Positions 45,917 to 56,859 of a stretch of DNA of 64,000 nt are shown piece after piece. A program made the position numbers and the translations under genes. Under the pieces are notes generated by a model. That model was not told where the DNA came from and ran no database searches. It worked only from the letters and a program-made list of their open reading frames with translations. The stretch is from Eucommia ulmoides (lineage: Eukaryota > Streptophyta > Magnoliopsida > Garryales > Eucommiaceae): assembly GCA_016647705.1 (NCBI GenBank), contig CM028338.1, forward strand, positions 21,287,577-21,351,576, given 5' to 3'. Each line of letters starts with the position of its first letter. The first letter of the stretch is position 1.

Positions 45917-48283
45917 TGACGTACCCCAGATTTTGATAGCGAAAGAAGTATAGAATCAGGTGTGACCGAACCTTTATGGGTTACTTATGCACTTTGGGTA
46001 ATTGCCAAAGATAAGGTCAAACGTAGTTTATTCTTTTTAAGTTGAAAGCTGAGTTGATTTTAGTTGGTTTCAGTTGATTATTAGTTGGTTTTAGTTGTGA
46101 ACAACCTTAGTTAGTTATTATTAATTGTTTTTAAAGTTGTGAACAACTTGTATCACAACCTTAATTATGTTTAATATTAATCATTTTTAAGTGTTATTCA
46201 TGTTCTTGATGTTCTTGAGATAGTTTGGAATGATTTTGTATGATTTAAACATGGTTAGGTTATTATAGTGATAATTAAGTGCTTGTATGGTTGTTTAGCA
46301 AAAATTAAGTGTTTGTTTAGTTATTTATGGGTTTTATGTGTTATGTATATGAAATTAAAGCATGTGGATTACATGATTATGCTATAAACAAGTCACATAT
46401 ACAAGATTAAACAAATATCATAGGGGGTTTTTAAGAAACATATCTACTTAGGTGATGTGGTCTTCCCTAAGTGATTACTTCTATGTCCTTCTTGATCTCC
46501 TTGGTTGGAAGTTAACTGGTGATCTTTGATCTCTTGAGTTATTGCTCCAACAACCTAAAGAACACCCTACTTAGGGGATGTGGTCGTCGTTAAATAGTTA
46601 TCTCATTTCCTTCCTTGATTCTCTTGGCTAGGTGTTGATCGATGGCCATTGATCTTTCGATTTCTTGCTCCAAGAACCTCAATAATACCTTCTAGGACTG
46701 GATTTTAGTAGAATAGCGGTGTGTTATTTGAAAAATGTGTTTGAGAAGCCTAGCACCCAAGAGAGTTGCTCGAGTTTATAAAGAGAAGCTAGGCATTCAA
46801 GGCTTGAAAAAATGAGAACCAAGCACCCCTATATATAGGCTGGGGGTCTGCGCATTTGTTAATGCGTAGGCCAATCTAGCCTCTTCCTTGAGGGGTATTT
46901 GGCCTAGAAGACATGTTATCTTGTATTGCTCTTATTTTGTGTTGAAAGAATTTAGGGTGGAATAGAATATTCTCAAAGATTTGGTAATCATTACCTCCCC
47001 ACCAATCATTTTCCTTGCACATGGGTGCATTAATGGTTTGATGTGACGCATCTGGTTTAGTTTATGGGCTAAATAGATGTTATTTTCTTTATTTCGGTTT
47101 AGTTGTCAGAAATGCTTCCAAGGTGTATTGTATTTAGTCTTGAATTGTCATCTTGAATTTAATGCTAGGTAATGAGTTATAACTTGGAGAGCATACATAC
47201 GATTGGTTTTCAGATGGAATCAGGTTAACTTACCTTGTAACCGATGGTTGGTTTTCAAGTTCTTAGTTAATCCTAAGATATTTTGATGAACATATCTACA
47301 TCCATTAAACCTAGTCATTCCATGTCATCCCAATCATTTATTTCTTGATGGTATGTGAATTTAATGCATTGGCTAGGTGGCAAACCAATTTGGTTTAGTT
47401 TCAATAACGGGTAGTCACAATTCAAGATTTTCTGTTACCTCTAAGATATTTTGCTCAAATTATCTAGATACCATCAATGTAACATATACATGTCATCCCA
47501 ATAATTTAATGCTTGATGGGATGGGAATTTAATGCACATTAAGTGCCTAACTTAGGTGGCAAACCGAATCGGTTTAGTTTCGATAACGGTTAGTCACATC
47601 CTAAGTGTCTTGGTTTTCTTTCTTATCCATTTGTAGGAAACTTCTAGAAAGGTTTTTTCTTCATTTCAAGGCCTCTTATGTGGGAATTCAATGATGACTA
47701 GGCTCTTAATCCAATGGGCCTTGGGTGGTTTGTCAAGACAACTTGAATTTGGTGTAATTCCAAATCAAGCCCAGCTCCTTAATCACCCTTGTGATTTAGG
47801 GCTTGTCATGACCTTTCCAAGCCTTGATTAAGGTTTCTTGGATTTTTTATTGGTGGCGTTTGATGTAATATTCATAAATGAAATAAATGTTTTTAGGTGT
47901 TAAACTGACAACATTCAGTGAAAGTAAATGTTTTATGGTTAAGGTAGGTAATCGAGTTAATTGTTTGACATATCTTATAATTTAAGGGTAGTGGTTAATT
48001 TTTATCTATACTAAATATGATTTAATGAAAATCAAACTTTAATAAATTCATTTTAAACCCCCTTAAATTATGAGAATTTCAAGGTTGACCCGAAACTTTT
48101 ACTTGATTGTATTTTGTCAAATTTAACAGTTTTTTGTATTTTTCTCCTGTTTTTGTGTATTTTTGTATATTATGTAGTGATATGTCATGTAGAAATTCAT
48201 TCCCTTTAAACCCAAGTTTAAATTTTATCTGAACTTATACTTGATCAAACACTGATTGGGCGGGACAAAATGCGGTGTCTACA
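45917..48283 (-). mobile_element. 5' LTR of the minus-strand family C (Ogre/Tat-like) element
   Basis: 2367 bp. Reads TGTAGACACCGCATTTTGTC from 48283 and ends GGGGTACGTCA at 45917. It aligns in inverse orientation with the family C pieces at 2482-3068 and 9122-10204. Minus-strand TATA (CTATATATAG) at 46829-46838, preceded by a 9-bp hairpin (46848-46869). A copy of the stem-loop motif lies at 45965-46030. (TTA)n/(TTG)n runs lie just outside at 45750-45792. The 3' LTR of this element was not found in the window. Confidence 0.8.
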
Positions 48284-49212
48284 AAAGAGATACTCGACTA
48301 TGTGGATGTTTACTTATTATTTTAATCCCATTATCATATACAAAATCCATATTCACAACTTAATGAGACAAATAGAACAACGATCGAAAACGATATTGAA
48401 ATCACAAAACAATTGGAAAAAGAAAAACCAACAACAACAACAAATACAGTCATCTACTACTATATTCTTAACATCACTCGCCGATTCGAACACCAAAAAC
48501 GAACACGAATAACCTCCAATCCGAACACAGACCAAATGATTTCGCCAATGAGATCCTACAACTTCTTCTCAGTCGAATCCTTCCAAATCCAAAATAATCT
48601 TGCTCGACCTTCTCAGATTCCAAATTAGAATAGAAAAAATGAAACGATAGGCCCAAAATAATTTAAATTTAAATGGAAACTAACAAAAATAATTGAATAA
48701 CAACTTACCATATCCGTCATCTTGAAATTTGAATTCCCTGATAAAGCATGTGGGGTACTGTCATCCAACCATGCCTATTTCCCAACTGTCGGGGACCAAA
48801 AACTAATAATGTTCTTGAAAAGGTTTAAATAATAATCTTATTTTTAAAAGACTCATTGAGGAAAGAGAAACAAACAAAATAATAATAATAATAATAATAA
48901 CAATAATAATATAACCTATGGTTTCTAGTGAAAATATAGGTGAGATGGCTCAATATCTAAATTTTGATCATTCTTATTCTATCTAATGTGGAAAGTAAAA
49001 TATTATTATTTTTATCTATATATGAAATGTACTTTAAAGCACCATGATTTTATCCTCTCTAGAATTATAAATAATAAGAATAAATGTGCAACCAATTAAC
49101 AATAATTGTAGGCTATAACTTGGAATTTTATTTTTCATGATTTAGCCTTTGTACTTGTGTAAATAGATGCCTCCTTGAGAGAAAAATATACAAAAAATTC
49201 CCTTTCTAACTT
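48284..49212. other. Non-coding sequence flanking the C element
   Basis: No gene. An (AAT)n run is at about 48879-48909. The last ~100 bases, ending ...CCCTTTCTAAC before a TGGTATCAG primer-like site, may be the end of a copia 5' LTR, but they do not resemble the 3' LTR at 50634. Confidence 0.4.
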
Positions 49213-49221
49213 GGTATCAGC
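49213..49221 (+). other. Possible initiator-Met primer-binding site
   Basis: TGGTATCAG matches the first nine bases of the TGGTATCAGAGC site common to copia elements, then diverges. Confidence 0.4.
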
Positions 49222-49416
49222 TTAAACGACCCTCTCTTTGTTTTTCTTTCTTTTTTATTGCCACTCCTAAAGTATTGTATCGACAACCTTCTCTTTTTCT
49301 TAATCACCTACTAAATTCTTTTCTTTCACGAACCAATCATTTTTCTCTAAATAGTTGGAGTCGAGATATTTTCTCTTCGTTCTCTATACGACTTCTACGT
49401 ATCTCAATCAACTCCC

Positions 49417-49660
49417 AACTTTTTTAAAAATTACAAAAAGAGTCCCACAACGTTTTAGAACCTGGAAAAAATGCCCTCAACTTTTTAGAATTTGTAGAAA
49501 CTACCCCACAACTTTTTGGAACTTGCAAGAACAACCCCATTACTTCCTGAAATATGGAGAAATAACCCCAAATCTTTTTTATAACTATAAGATCAATCCC
49601 AAACCTTTCTATAATTTATAGAAATAGCACCAAACCTTTCAAATAGTTACTAAAACGGCC
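49417..49660 (+). repeat. Degenerate tandem repeat, ~31-bp unit, 7-8 copies
   Basis: Units of the form 'cccaaactttttagaatttg' plus 'tagaaataac', 30-31 bp each. They create a spurious reading frame with a ten-residue period (P-x-x-F-x-x-x-x-x-x). Confidence 0.85.
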
Positions 49661-49677
49661 CCAATTCAAGAATAGTG

Positions 49678-50633
49678 TATGTGGACAACATGATCATTAC
49701 AAGAGAATGATCTATGTAGAATTGTTGAACTCAAAAATTTTCTCAATGGTTAATTCAAGATGAAAGACCTTGGTGTGTTTACTTATTTTCTTGGTATTGA
49801 AGTTTCAATTGGTTCAGATAGATACTTTCTTCCTCAAGACAAATATGCATTTGACCATTTTTCCAAAGCAAACATTACTGACACCACCATTGCCAAAGCC
49901 GAATATCAAAGTTACTCTACTAGATGGCTCTCCTCTCTCTGATTTCACTCTTTATCATCAACTAATTGGAAGTTTGGTATATCTCACAGTCACTTGCTCA
50001 AACATTGCCTATGTCGTCCATCAAGTCTGCTAATTCTTGTTCGCTCCTCGGACCACTCATTACTCAGTTGTTCTTCGCATTCTTTGATATGTCAATGGAA
50101 CCTTATTTCACGAATATCATTTCTCCACCCAGTCCACTCCAACCTTTCAAACTTATTCTGATGCCAACTAGGTTGACGATCCCACCGACAAACGTTCAAC
50201 CACTAGTTACTATTTCTTCTTAGGCAACTCTCTCATTTCCTAGCACAATAAGAAACAAACCGTGGTTGCCTGCTCCAGCACTAAAACTGAATATTGTGCC
50301 ATCGTTGATGCAAAATAAGAACTATTTTGCCTTCGTTGGCTTCTTGCTGACATGGGAGTCTCTTCCCCCACTGCCGCTATTCTATATATGACAATAGGAG
50401 CATTATTCAGATCGCCCATAATGACCTTTTCCACCAACGTACAAAACACATCGAGATTGATTGTCACTTCATCCGTCACCACTTTCTCTAGAATATTGTT
50501 TGCCTTTAATCCATCAATTTGACCGATCAGACAACAGATATTTTCACCAAGGGTCATCCACGCAAACTCTTTCACACTCTGATTTTCAAACTCAAGTTCA
50601 TAAATAATTTACAGCTTTGAGTTTAAGTGGGGA
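49678..50633 (+). pseudogene. Ty1/copia pol C-terminal part (RT end and RNase H), decayed
   Basis: Order matches copia pol: YVDNMIIT at 49678-49701 (catalytic YVDD changed to YVDN), then FKMKDLGVFTYFLGIEVS, QLIGSLVYLTVTCSNIAYVV, a 'YVNGTLFHEYHFS' block, DDPTDKRSTTSYYFFLGNSL, then ISWHNKKQTVVACSSTKTEY, and [13 protein letters not shown]. The RNase H block is well preserved; the last part (50390-50580) shifts frame repeatedly. Stops and frameshifts occur in several places. Gag, protease, integrase and the front of RT are missing, so it is a large internal deletion derivative or a fragment. Confidence 0.92.
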
Positions 50634-50815
50634 TGTTAATATAAGTGTATAAGCCTTGGCCCACTCTATTAAACCCTAGTCTCACTAGGCAAACCAAACC
50701 CTAACCCTACCAAGGTAACCCTAGTCACTCCCTATGTATAGATTCTCTGTATATGTTTGTAAATATACATTTTTCATATATCAATATAATCGTTCCATAT
50801 TCTTTCAATATTTCA
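50618..50815 (+). mobile_element. Copia purine tract and 3' LTR
   Basis: The purine-rich TTTGAGTTTAAGTGGGGA leads to an LTR start TGTTAATATAAG at 50634. The LTR is short, about 180 bp, with TATA-like TATGTATAG near 50734 and a likely end ...AATATTTCA near 50815. The end is an estimate because no 5' LTR partner was found. Confidence 0.6.
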
Positions 50816-50956
50816 CTCTCAATTATTCTAAAAATTCATTTGTAATTGAAATTCTATTTTCACATACGGATGTGCTTTTCAATAGTTGATTTTGGTGTTT
50901 GAGATTTCTAGTCGAATGTTTTTTTTTTTCTTTTTAATGTATCATAAAATACTATA
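50816..50956. other. Short non-coding spacer
   Basis: AT-rich spacer between the copia 3' LTR and the foldback element; nothing recognised. Confidence 0.5.
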
Positions 50957-50966
50957 ATTTTAAATA

Positions 50967-51692
50967 GGAAAAAAATCATTTTAAACCCTCTAACTATTGA
51001 CACATTTATAAGTGATCCATCTTTGTTTAAGTGTTTTATTTTAAACCGTCTATATATCAGCATATTTTTATTTGGTCATTCTATCAAAAAAATCCATCCA
51101 AACTAACAGAATTTTGATGGCAAAATTGTTATTTTACATTTTTTTTCATTTTTAATCATTTTTTAATTATTTTTTCTTTTTCTTTTCTTTTTTCTTGTTT
51201 GATTTCTCTCTCTCTCTCTCGCTCGCTCGCTCTACTCTCTTTCTCTTTCTCGACACTTTCTTTCTCCCTCCCTATCCCAACCGAAACACCCCTGCAATGG
51301 GGGGTGTTTGGGGGTGTTTTACCCCCTGTTTCATAGGGGGTGAAACACACCTGTGACCAGGGGGTTGACACCCCCAGTTGTGGGGGTGTTTCACCCCCTT
51401 AACAAACAGGGTGTGTTTCACCGCCTAACAGGGGGTGTTCCGGTTGCAATAGGGAGGAAGAGAGAGAGAGTTGAGCGGGAGAGAGAGATGAAGAAAAAAA
51501 AATAGAAAATCATTAAAAATATTTTAAAAAAACTATTTTATCCATCTATTCTATTAGTTTTGACGGATTTTTTTGACGGAAAACCCATTTGAAAACATAC
51601 TGATACATAGAGGGTTTAAAATAAAACGTTTAAACGGAGAGAGACCATTTAGAAATCTATTAATTGTTAGAGGGTTTAAAATGTATTTTTTC
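50967..51692. mobile_element. Mutator-like foldback element (non-autonomous)
   Basis: 726 bp with long terminal inverted repeats: left 'tttaaaccctctaac' onward, right the inverse, similar over roughly 150-170 bases. Flanked by a perfect 10-bp TSD ATTTTAAATA at 50957-50966 and 51693-51702. Long TIRs with a 9-11 bp TSD fit Mutator-like elements. There is no transposase. The middle contains a (TC)n run (51205-51245) and a set of G-run/C-run palindromes (51284-51440). Confidence 0.8.
51284..51440. repeat. GGGGGTG / CACCCCC palindrome cluster
   Basis: Repeated words GGGGGTGTTT and CACCCCC alternate; e.g. GGGGGTGTTTCACCCCC at 51382-51398 has 7-bp arms with a 3-nt loop, and CACCCCCAGTTGTGGGGGTG overlaps it. 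Lies at the centre of the foldback element. Confidence 0.8.
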
Positions 51693-51702
51693 ATTTTAAA
51701 TA

Positions 51703-52221
51703 TGAATTTCGATACTTCAAATTTCCTGTGGAATGTTAGTATTTTCCAGTTGAAATTTTGTGATTCACTTGTCTAATTGAGTCCTCCGACTTTTAAGTCC
51801 TTTGCTCAGTTTTGCACTACTTTTCCATGTAGTGGAATTCTAACCAGAAACATACATTTTTATCACAATAAATGGAGTTTTCCTCAAATCTACTGAAATT
51901 CAGCCGAATTTTCAAAACCTTTATAAAAAGTTATGAACAAGTGGTGGTGCTTTATTTACTTTTAGAAAAAATAAATAAATAAAATCTCTCGGAGTTCTAC
52001 TTTTTAGTGTTTTTTTCTTTTGTCTGTTTTTTTTTTCTTTTTTTTTTTGCATTATGCACTTGGCCTCGGTGGACTCCTCATCCTAAGAAAATAGGACACA
52101 ATTTGGTTCATATTTTAAATGCTCCACATGGATGAGTTCCAATTAAATCATCTGCTTTTACAACCTTCAAGAATTTTAGAACAATAGACAGACATAATGT
52201 TATGAAAAGATGGGAGAATTG
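51703..52221. other. No gene recognised
   Basis: AT-rich with T runs near 52025-52047. Nothing supported. Confidence 0.5.
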
Positions 52222-54690
52222 TGTTCATCCTAAATATTTTGATGGACAATTAAGTATTGATATTATTTATAGAATTAACAAGTTTATTGAGTGTTTTAGT
52301 GTAAAAATTTCATTGTTGATGTTATCATGATATAATTGTTAAGGATGCAAAGAAATAAACAAAGAGACGAACATTAAGAGATTGAAGATTCTGAAGATAT
52401 TAAGTAAAAACAACTCAAGTCATTTTTTACTCTTATTGTATCCCGATTAGGATCACACACAACACAAAAATTATTTATATTTATGTGTGTTTTTATTAGA
52501 GTCTTAATTAATTCACATATTTGTTCAAATGTGAAATTGAAAGAGAAAAATTGACCAAAGAAATATTAGTGTTTAAAAATGATTATTAGTGTTAATTATG
52601 TTAACCAAGAAAATAAATCGGTTAAAGGGTAAAAAATATTGAAGATTGGAGTTGAAATATAATTGAGAATGAGTGATCCAGCATTGATCGGTCAATTGAT
52701 CACAAGAGAATCGGTCAACCAACGGGCAATGGTTGGGAATTGGAGAAGTCTCTAAATTGATTGATCAACCGACCAAGAGAGATTGGTCAACCGATCGCTG
52801 AGAAGTAAACTCTCTAAATCGATTGGTCAACTGACCGTCGATGATCGGTCAACCGACTAGGGCCGAAAAATACGTCAGAAGCATCCTGAATCGATCGGTC
52901 AACCAACCCATGGAGGATCTATCAATCGGCCAGCGTATGAAAATGGCTTAGGCTATAACCTGAAACGATCGGTTGACCGATGGTTCATTGGTTGGTCAAT
53001 CGACTGGGCAGTTTTAGTGTTTGAGGATTTTTGGGAACTGATCCAAAACTAGCTGTTACTAGTCGTTTTTTGGCTGATATCTTGGAGATATTTTGGGGAT
53101 TTAAATATATTATAGATATATCATTCATACTTACATATCCCTTTATATATGGTATACTTATTTTAAGTGTTTCTCAATTTAGTGTATTTAATACTTCCAA
53201 TCCTTTTGATTTGAGAATGTAAAATAATTTGGGGACTAAATTGAATGATTTAAAATTCATATTTAAGTAAATTGAATCAGGATTGAGTAATATTAATATA
53301 TGGGGTCTATATAAGCATTTAAATGTCATATCTTGTGGGAACTAGCCGTTAGAGGGCCTGTTTCAAATTTGTTTAAACAGACCTGCGTTTTTCACATATC
53401 AATACATCACTTCTATCAAGAACAATCAGTTCCTGAATTTTCTGAGAGTTATTATTATGATATTAAACCGAGAGATTATCGTGAAATTATTCTGGTGTTG
53501 AAATTCTTGAGTTAAAGCGATAATTGATTTAGCGTCACCAATCTAAGTTGTCTAGTGATACAATTTGCATTATTTCGGTGTTTTCCTGATGAGATTGTTC
53601 AAAATTTCCATTATTTATTGTGATTATATATTATTCTGCTTGTTTGAATTTTAGATCTTGTGAAATCGTTTTTGAACTTTAAAGTGCATAAAAATTATTT
53701 TAAAATGATTTTTGAGGTAATCTGATTACGTGTTTGACTATGTGCTACCCGTTTATTTTATAATCAGATTTCAAATTCTTCACTTAATTCTATCACTAGT
53801 ATTTATCGGGACATTAATTGAGTTTAAATTGATTTGAAGTAATAGAAGTTCCGAGTAGGAAGAAACTTATCGATTTTTGTAATTGGTGAGTTTTGTGCGG
53901 ATTAGATATTGTTGGAAATATCTAATTAGGGGTAACTAGATTTCAATCTCTTCTAGTAAAGAGATTGAGGTTTAATCTTTATCTAAGGTATAAAAATGTT
54001 AGGTTACTCTTTTCCTTTGAAAAGAGCTAGGCATAATTCTTCCTGATTAGAATTAATTGTGAGTGAATTATAAAACTTTCATCCTTATCTAGAAAAATGA
54101 TACTTAAAGTGTTTTTGGTGAGATTTCATTCTTAGCCTGAAATATAAAAGAATTAGGTTTGATCTTTAGCCTATGAAATGATTATGTTAGTCTTGAGTCT
54201 AGTAAAAAGATAAAGTTATTTTTGCATCTAGGAAAAGGATTAGGTGGTAATTCCTCTTGAATAGAATTAGGTTAGTCTTTAACTTGGAAAAATATAAGAT
54301 TCTTCCTTAGTCTATTGAAGAAAAAATTTTTGTAAATGTTTATTATGAGCCTATAAAAGAATCATTGTGTAAAGATTTGGTTCCTATCTGTTTAAAGGAA
54401 TCTTAGTGGTTTAGTGGGTATGAATCTCCGTGGGGCTCGGGGGACTGGATTAGTTAAGAGTAATTTGGTGAACCATGATATATCGAGGTGTTCTACATTA
54501 TTACTTTATTTATTTATTGTTATTTGGGTATGCATCTAGAGCTAATTATACTTATTCGTTGCAGATAATAATTAATTTAGAATTAAATTAATTATTTAAT
54601 AATTTAAGTGTTGAACGATAATTATTTGCTTTAATTTTTATAACTACCCAATTTACCCCCTGTCCTCTTGGGTTGATCACTGGGACAACA
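52222..54690 (+). mobile_element. Solo LTR of family D (copia-type), second copy
   Basis: TGTTCATCCTAAAT...CACTGGGACAACA, 2469 bp, aligned end to end with the D LTR at 10205-14385. The TSD is AATTG (52217-52221) against AATTA (54691-54695), one mismatch. It contains 'gtggggctcgggggactgg' near 54431 and the 'caatttaccccctgtcctctt' tail near 54650. No internal sequence on either side. A GGTCAACCGA-type palindrome array lies at 52675-53012. Confidence 0.85.
52675..53012 (+). repeat. GGTCAACCGA-type palindrome array in D LTR (copy 2)
   Basis: About ten words such as GATCGGTCAATTGATC, AATCGGTCAACC, TGATCAACCGACC, GGTCAACCGATCG, GATCGGTCAACCGAC and CGATCGGTTGACCGATGG, grouped in pairs, each pair introduced by 'ctaaatcgat' or 'ctgaatcgat'. 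Confidence 0.75.
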
Positions 54691-54695
54691 AATTA

Positions 54696-56216
54696 TATTG
54701 ATATATGAAAAATATTGATTTACAAATATATATAAGGAGTCTATATATCAGGAGTGACTAGAGTTTTCCTGGTAGAATTAGGATTTAGTTTTCCTAGTGA
54801 GATTAAATTGTTATTTTTTTATATGTCAAAATCTATATACATATATTAACAAAGATAATTAACGCTATTGAAGTTCATAACAAGGTATCAGGCTTTGATT
54901 TGAAATTTTTTTTTTTTTATTTATTTTTTTAAGGTGTTCGGTTCAGTTTATGTACATTTCGACTAATTATCTTTTTGGACGATGCTTACCCTTCACTTCA
55001 GTAACTATGCCAACCAAACCCAAATAAATGGAGGTGTGTCCGGGACTGCAAAGGTCCTATTGTTGCTTCCTTTGGTATCTCCAGTACAAAAATTAAAGAT
55101 AGATTTCCACTTTTTCACCCCCTCTAAAATAAACACGGGTTTGTTGTTTGGTACTTATCCAGTTGTTTTTGGGTGTTTCAATGAATTTGTTGTTCAATTT
55201 CTAATTAAATTTTGTAAGTGACTTACAAAATTACTCTTTATTGGCCAGTATGGTTTTAATGAGAATGAACAACTGAAGTCAAATAATAAGTACACTAACA
55301 TTATAAGGGAAAAGAGGTATTTGCACTCCCGTGATGTCCAATGCAATATAACTACATTAGTTTTAGGAGAGAAAATTTAATAAAATTGAAGTGTCACTGA
55401 ATATTTTAGGAGTGTGGTATCCTTAATTTAAGACTACATTTTAAATTTAATGAAAGTTTTATTGACACTCTAAAAATATTCATTTACACTCAAAAAGTAT
55501 AATAATGAAGGAGATAAATAGTAAGTTTGACCAACCATTGGTTGGTTCAAGTGGTGACAAATTCTCGTTAAAATGACTGGGTTTTGCTCTTAAATATTAT
55601 TATTTTTTTAGAGAATATCAATAATCGTGTTCTTTCTAGTTAAATAATAATAATAATAATAATAATAATAGAATTTTCATATTTATCATCAGTTAACATT
55701 TAATTTTTTTGAAAACAATGTCATTTTCACAATTTTCATTGTCGTTTCTTGTGTTATTCATAAATGATTATTGTTGATCAATAGAATTACATATATATAC
55801 TATAACTAAAATCAATTCAAAAGGCATGTTGGTACCATAAAACGTAAAGTAAGACATTTCATCATTTCTTAAAAATCAAAACATAAACGTCCATAATCCG
55901 AGACTAATAGCATCAGTTCATGCATCTACAACTACTAAAGAATCATTATCTTATATTTTTTCCTCATCTTAATTCATGTGCACCTTGTAGAGCTCGGAGG
56001 CTAGTTTGCAGTGTAACCGATTTATCCAGTCTTACTCAATAGGATATAATTCAATCTAATATTTTAATGCAAATTATATTTAGTCCTCAAATTGTTTGTG
56101 GCAACTCAAAGGAGGTATCTATATAATAAATCAGCTCATTTACATTCACAGCCGTCCGATGTATCTAGATATTCGTAACCGTTGGATGTCTTTTGATATA
56201 TACAACATCTATATAT
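54696..56216. other. No gene recognised
   Basis: AT-rich intergenic sequence with T runs (54907-54930), an (AAT)n run (55646-55672) and no supported ORF; the 79-residue ORF at 54982-55221 resembles nothing known to me. Confidence 0.5.
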
Positions 56217-56390
56217 ATTATAATCTATTTATATATTATATATTATTATATATATAATCTACTATAATCTATTAATATATATAATCTATTTATATATTAT
56301 ATATTATTATATATAATCTACTATAATCTATTAATATATATAATCTATTTATATTATATATTATAATAGATAATAGATTAATAGATGCTG
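56217..56390. repeat. AT-rich tandem repeat, ~66-bp unit
   Basis: About two and a half units built on 'ataatctatttatatattat' and 'ctactataatctattaatat'. Confidence 0.85.
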
Positions 56391-56439
56391 AAATGTATAT
56401 ATATTATAATCTATTTATATAATATAATCTATAACCTAT

Positions 56440-56760
56440 ACCTTACCATCAAAAGCAGAGAGAGAGAGACCCTTACCTTCGCCACCCTACACTGTGAGAA
56501 AAAACAGAGCCTAATACCTAATCTGAGACCTCCCATCCCGTCGCCACCCTACACTGTGAGACCATCAATTTATCAAAAAAAAAAAAAAGAAAAAAAAGAG
56601 AAAAAACAAAGCCTATACCTTACCGTCAAAAGCAGAGAGAGAGAGACCCTTACCTTCTTACCTTACCGTCAATTTGGAGAGCCGCAGAGCCTAAGCAGAG
56701 AGACCCTTACCGTCAAGCAGTCGTCGTTGCCGTCGCCATCGCCTCCCTACTTTGATAGAC
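56440..56760 (+). repeat. Short duplicated leader-like block
   Basis: The words 'aaaagcagagagagagagac' and 'ccttaccttc' and 'caccctacactgtgag' recur two or three times between A runs. It resembles a gene 5' untranslated region that was locally duplicated. Confidence 0.6.
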
Positions 56761-56859
56761 CTGTAGCTGTCGTTCACCGCTTATCCGCTTCTCCGTGCCC
56801 TAATCGGATTTCTGTTTGCCGTGCCCTAATGGAATCGCCCCTCGCATCTATTAAACCCT

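Noticed and set aside
49355-49621. 88-residue ORF with ten-residue periodicity
   Set aside because: The period reflects a degenerate 31-bp tandem repeat, not a protein repeat.
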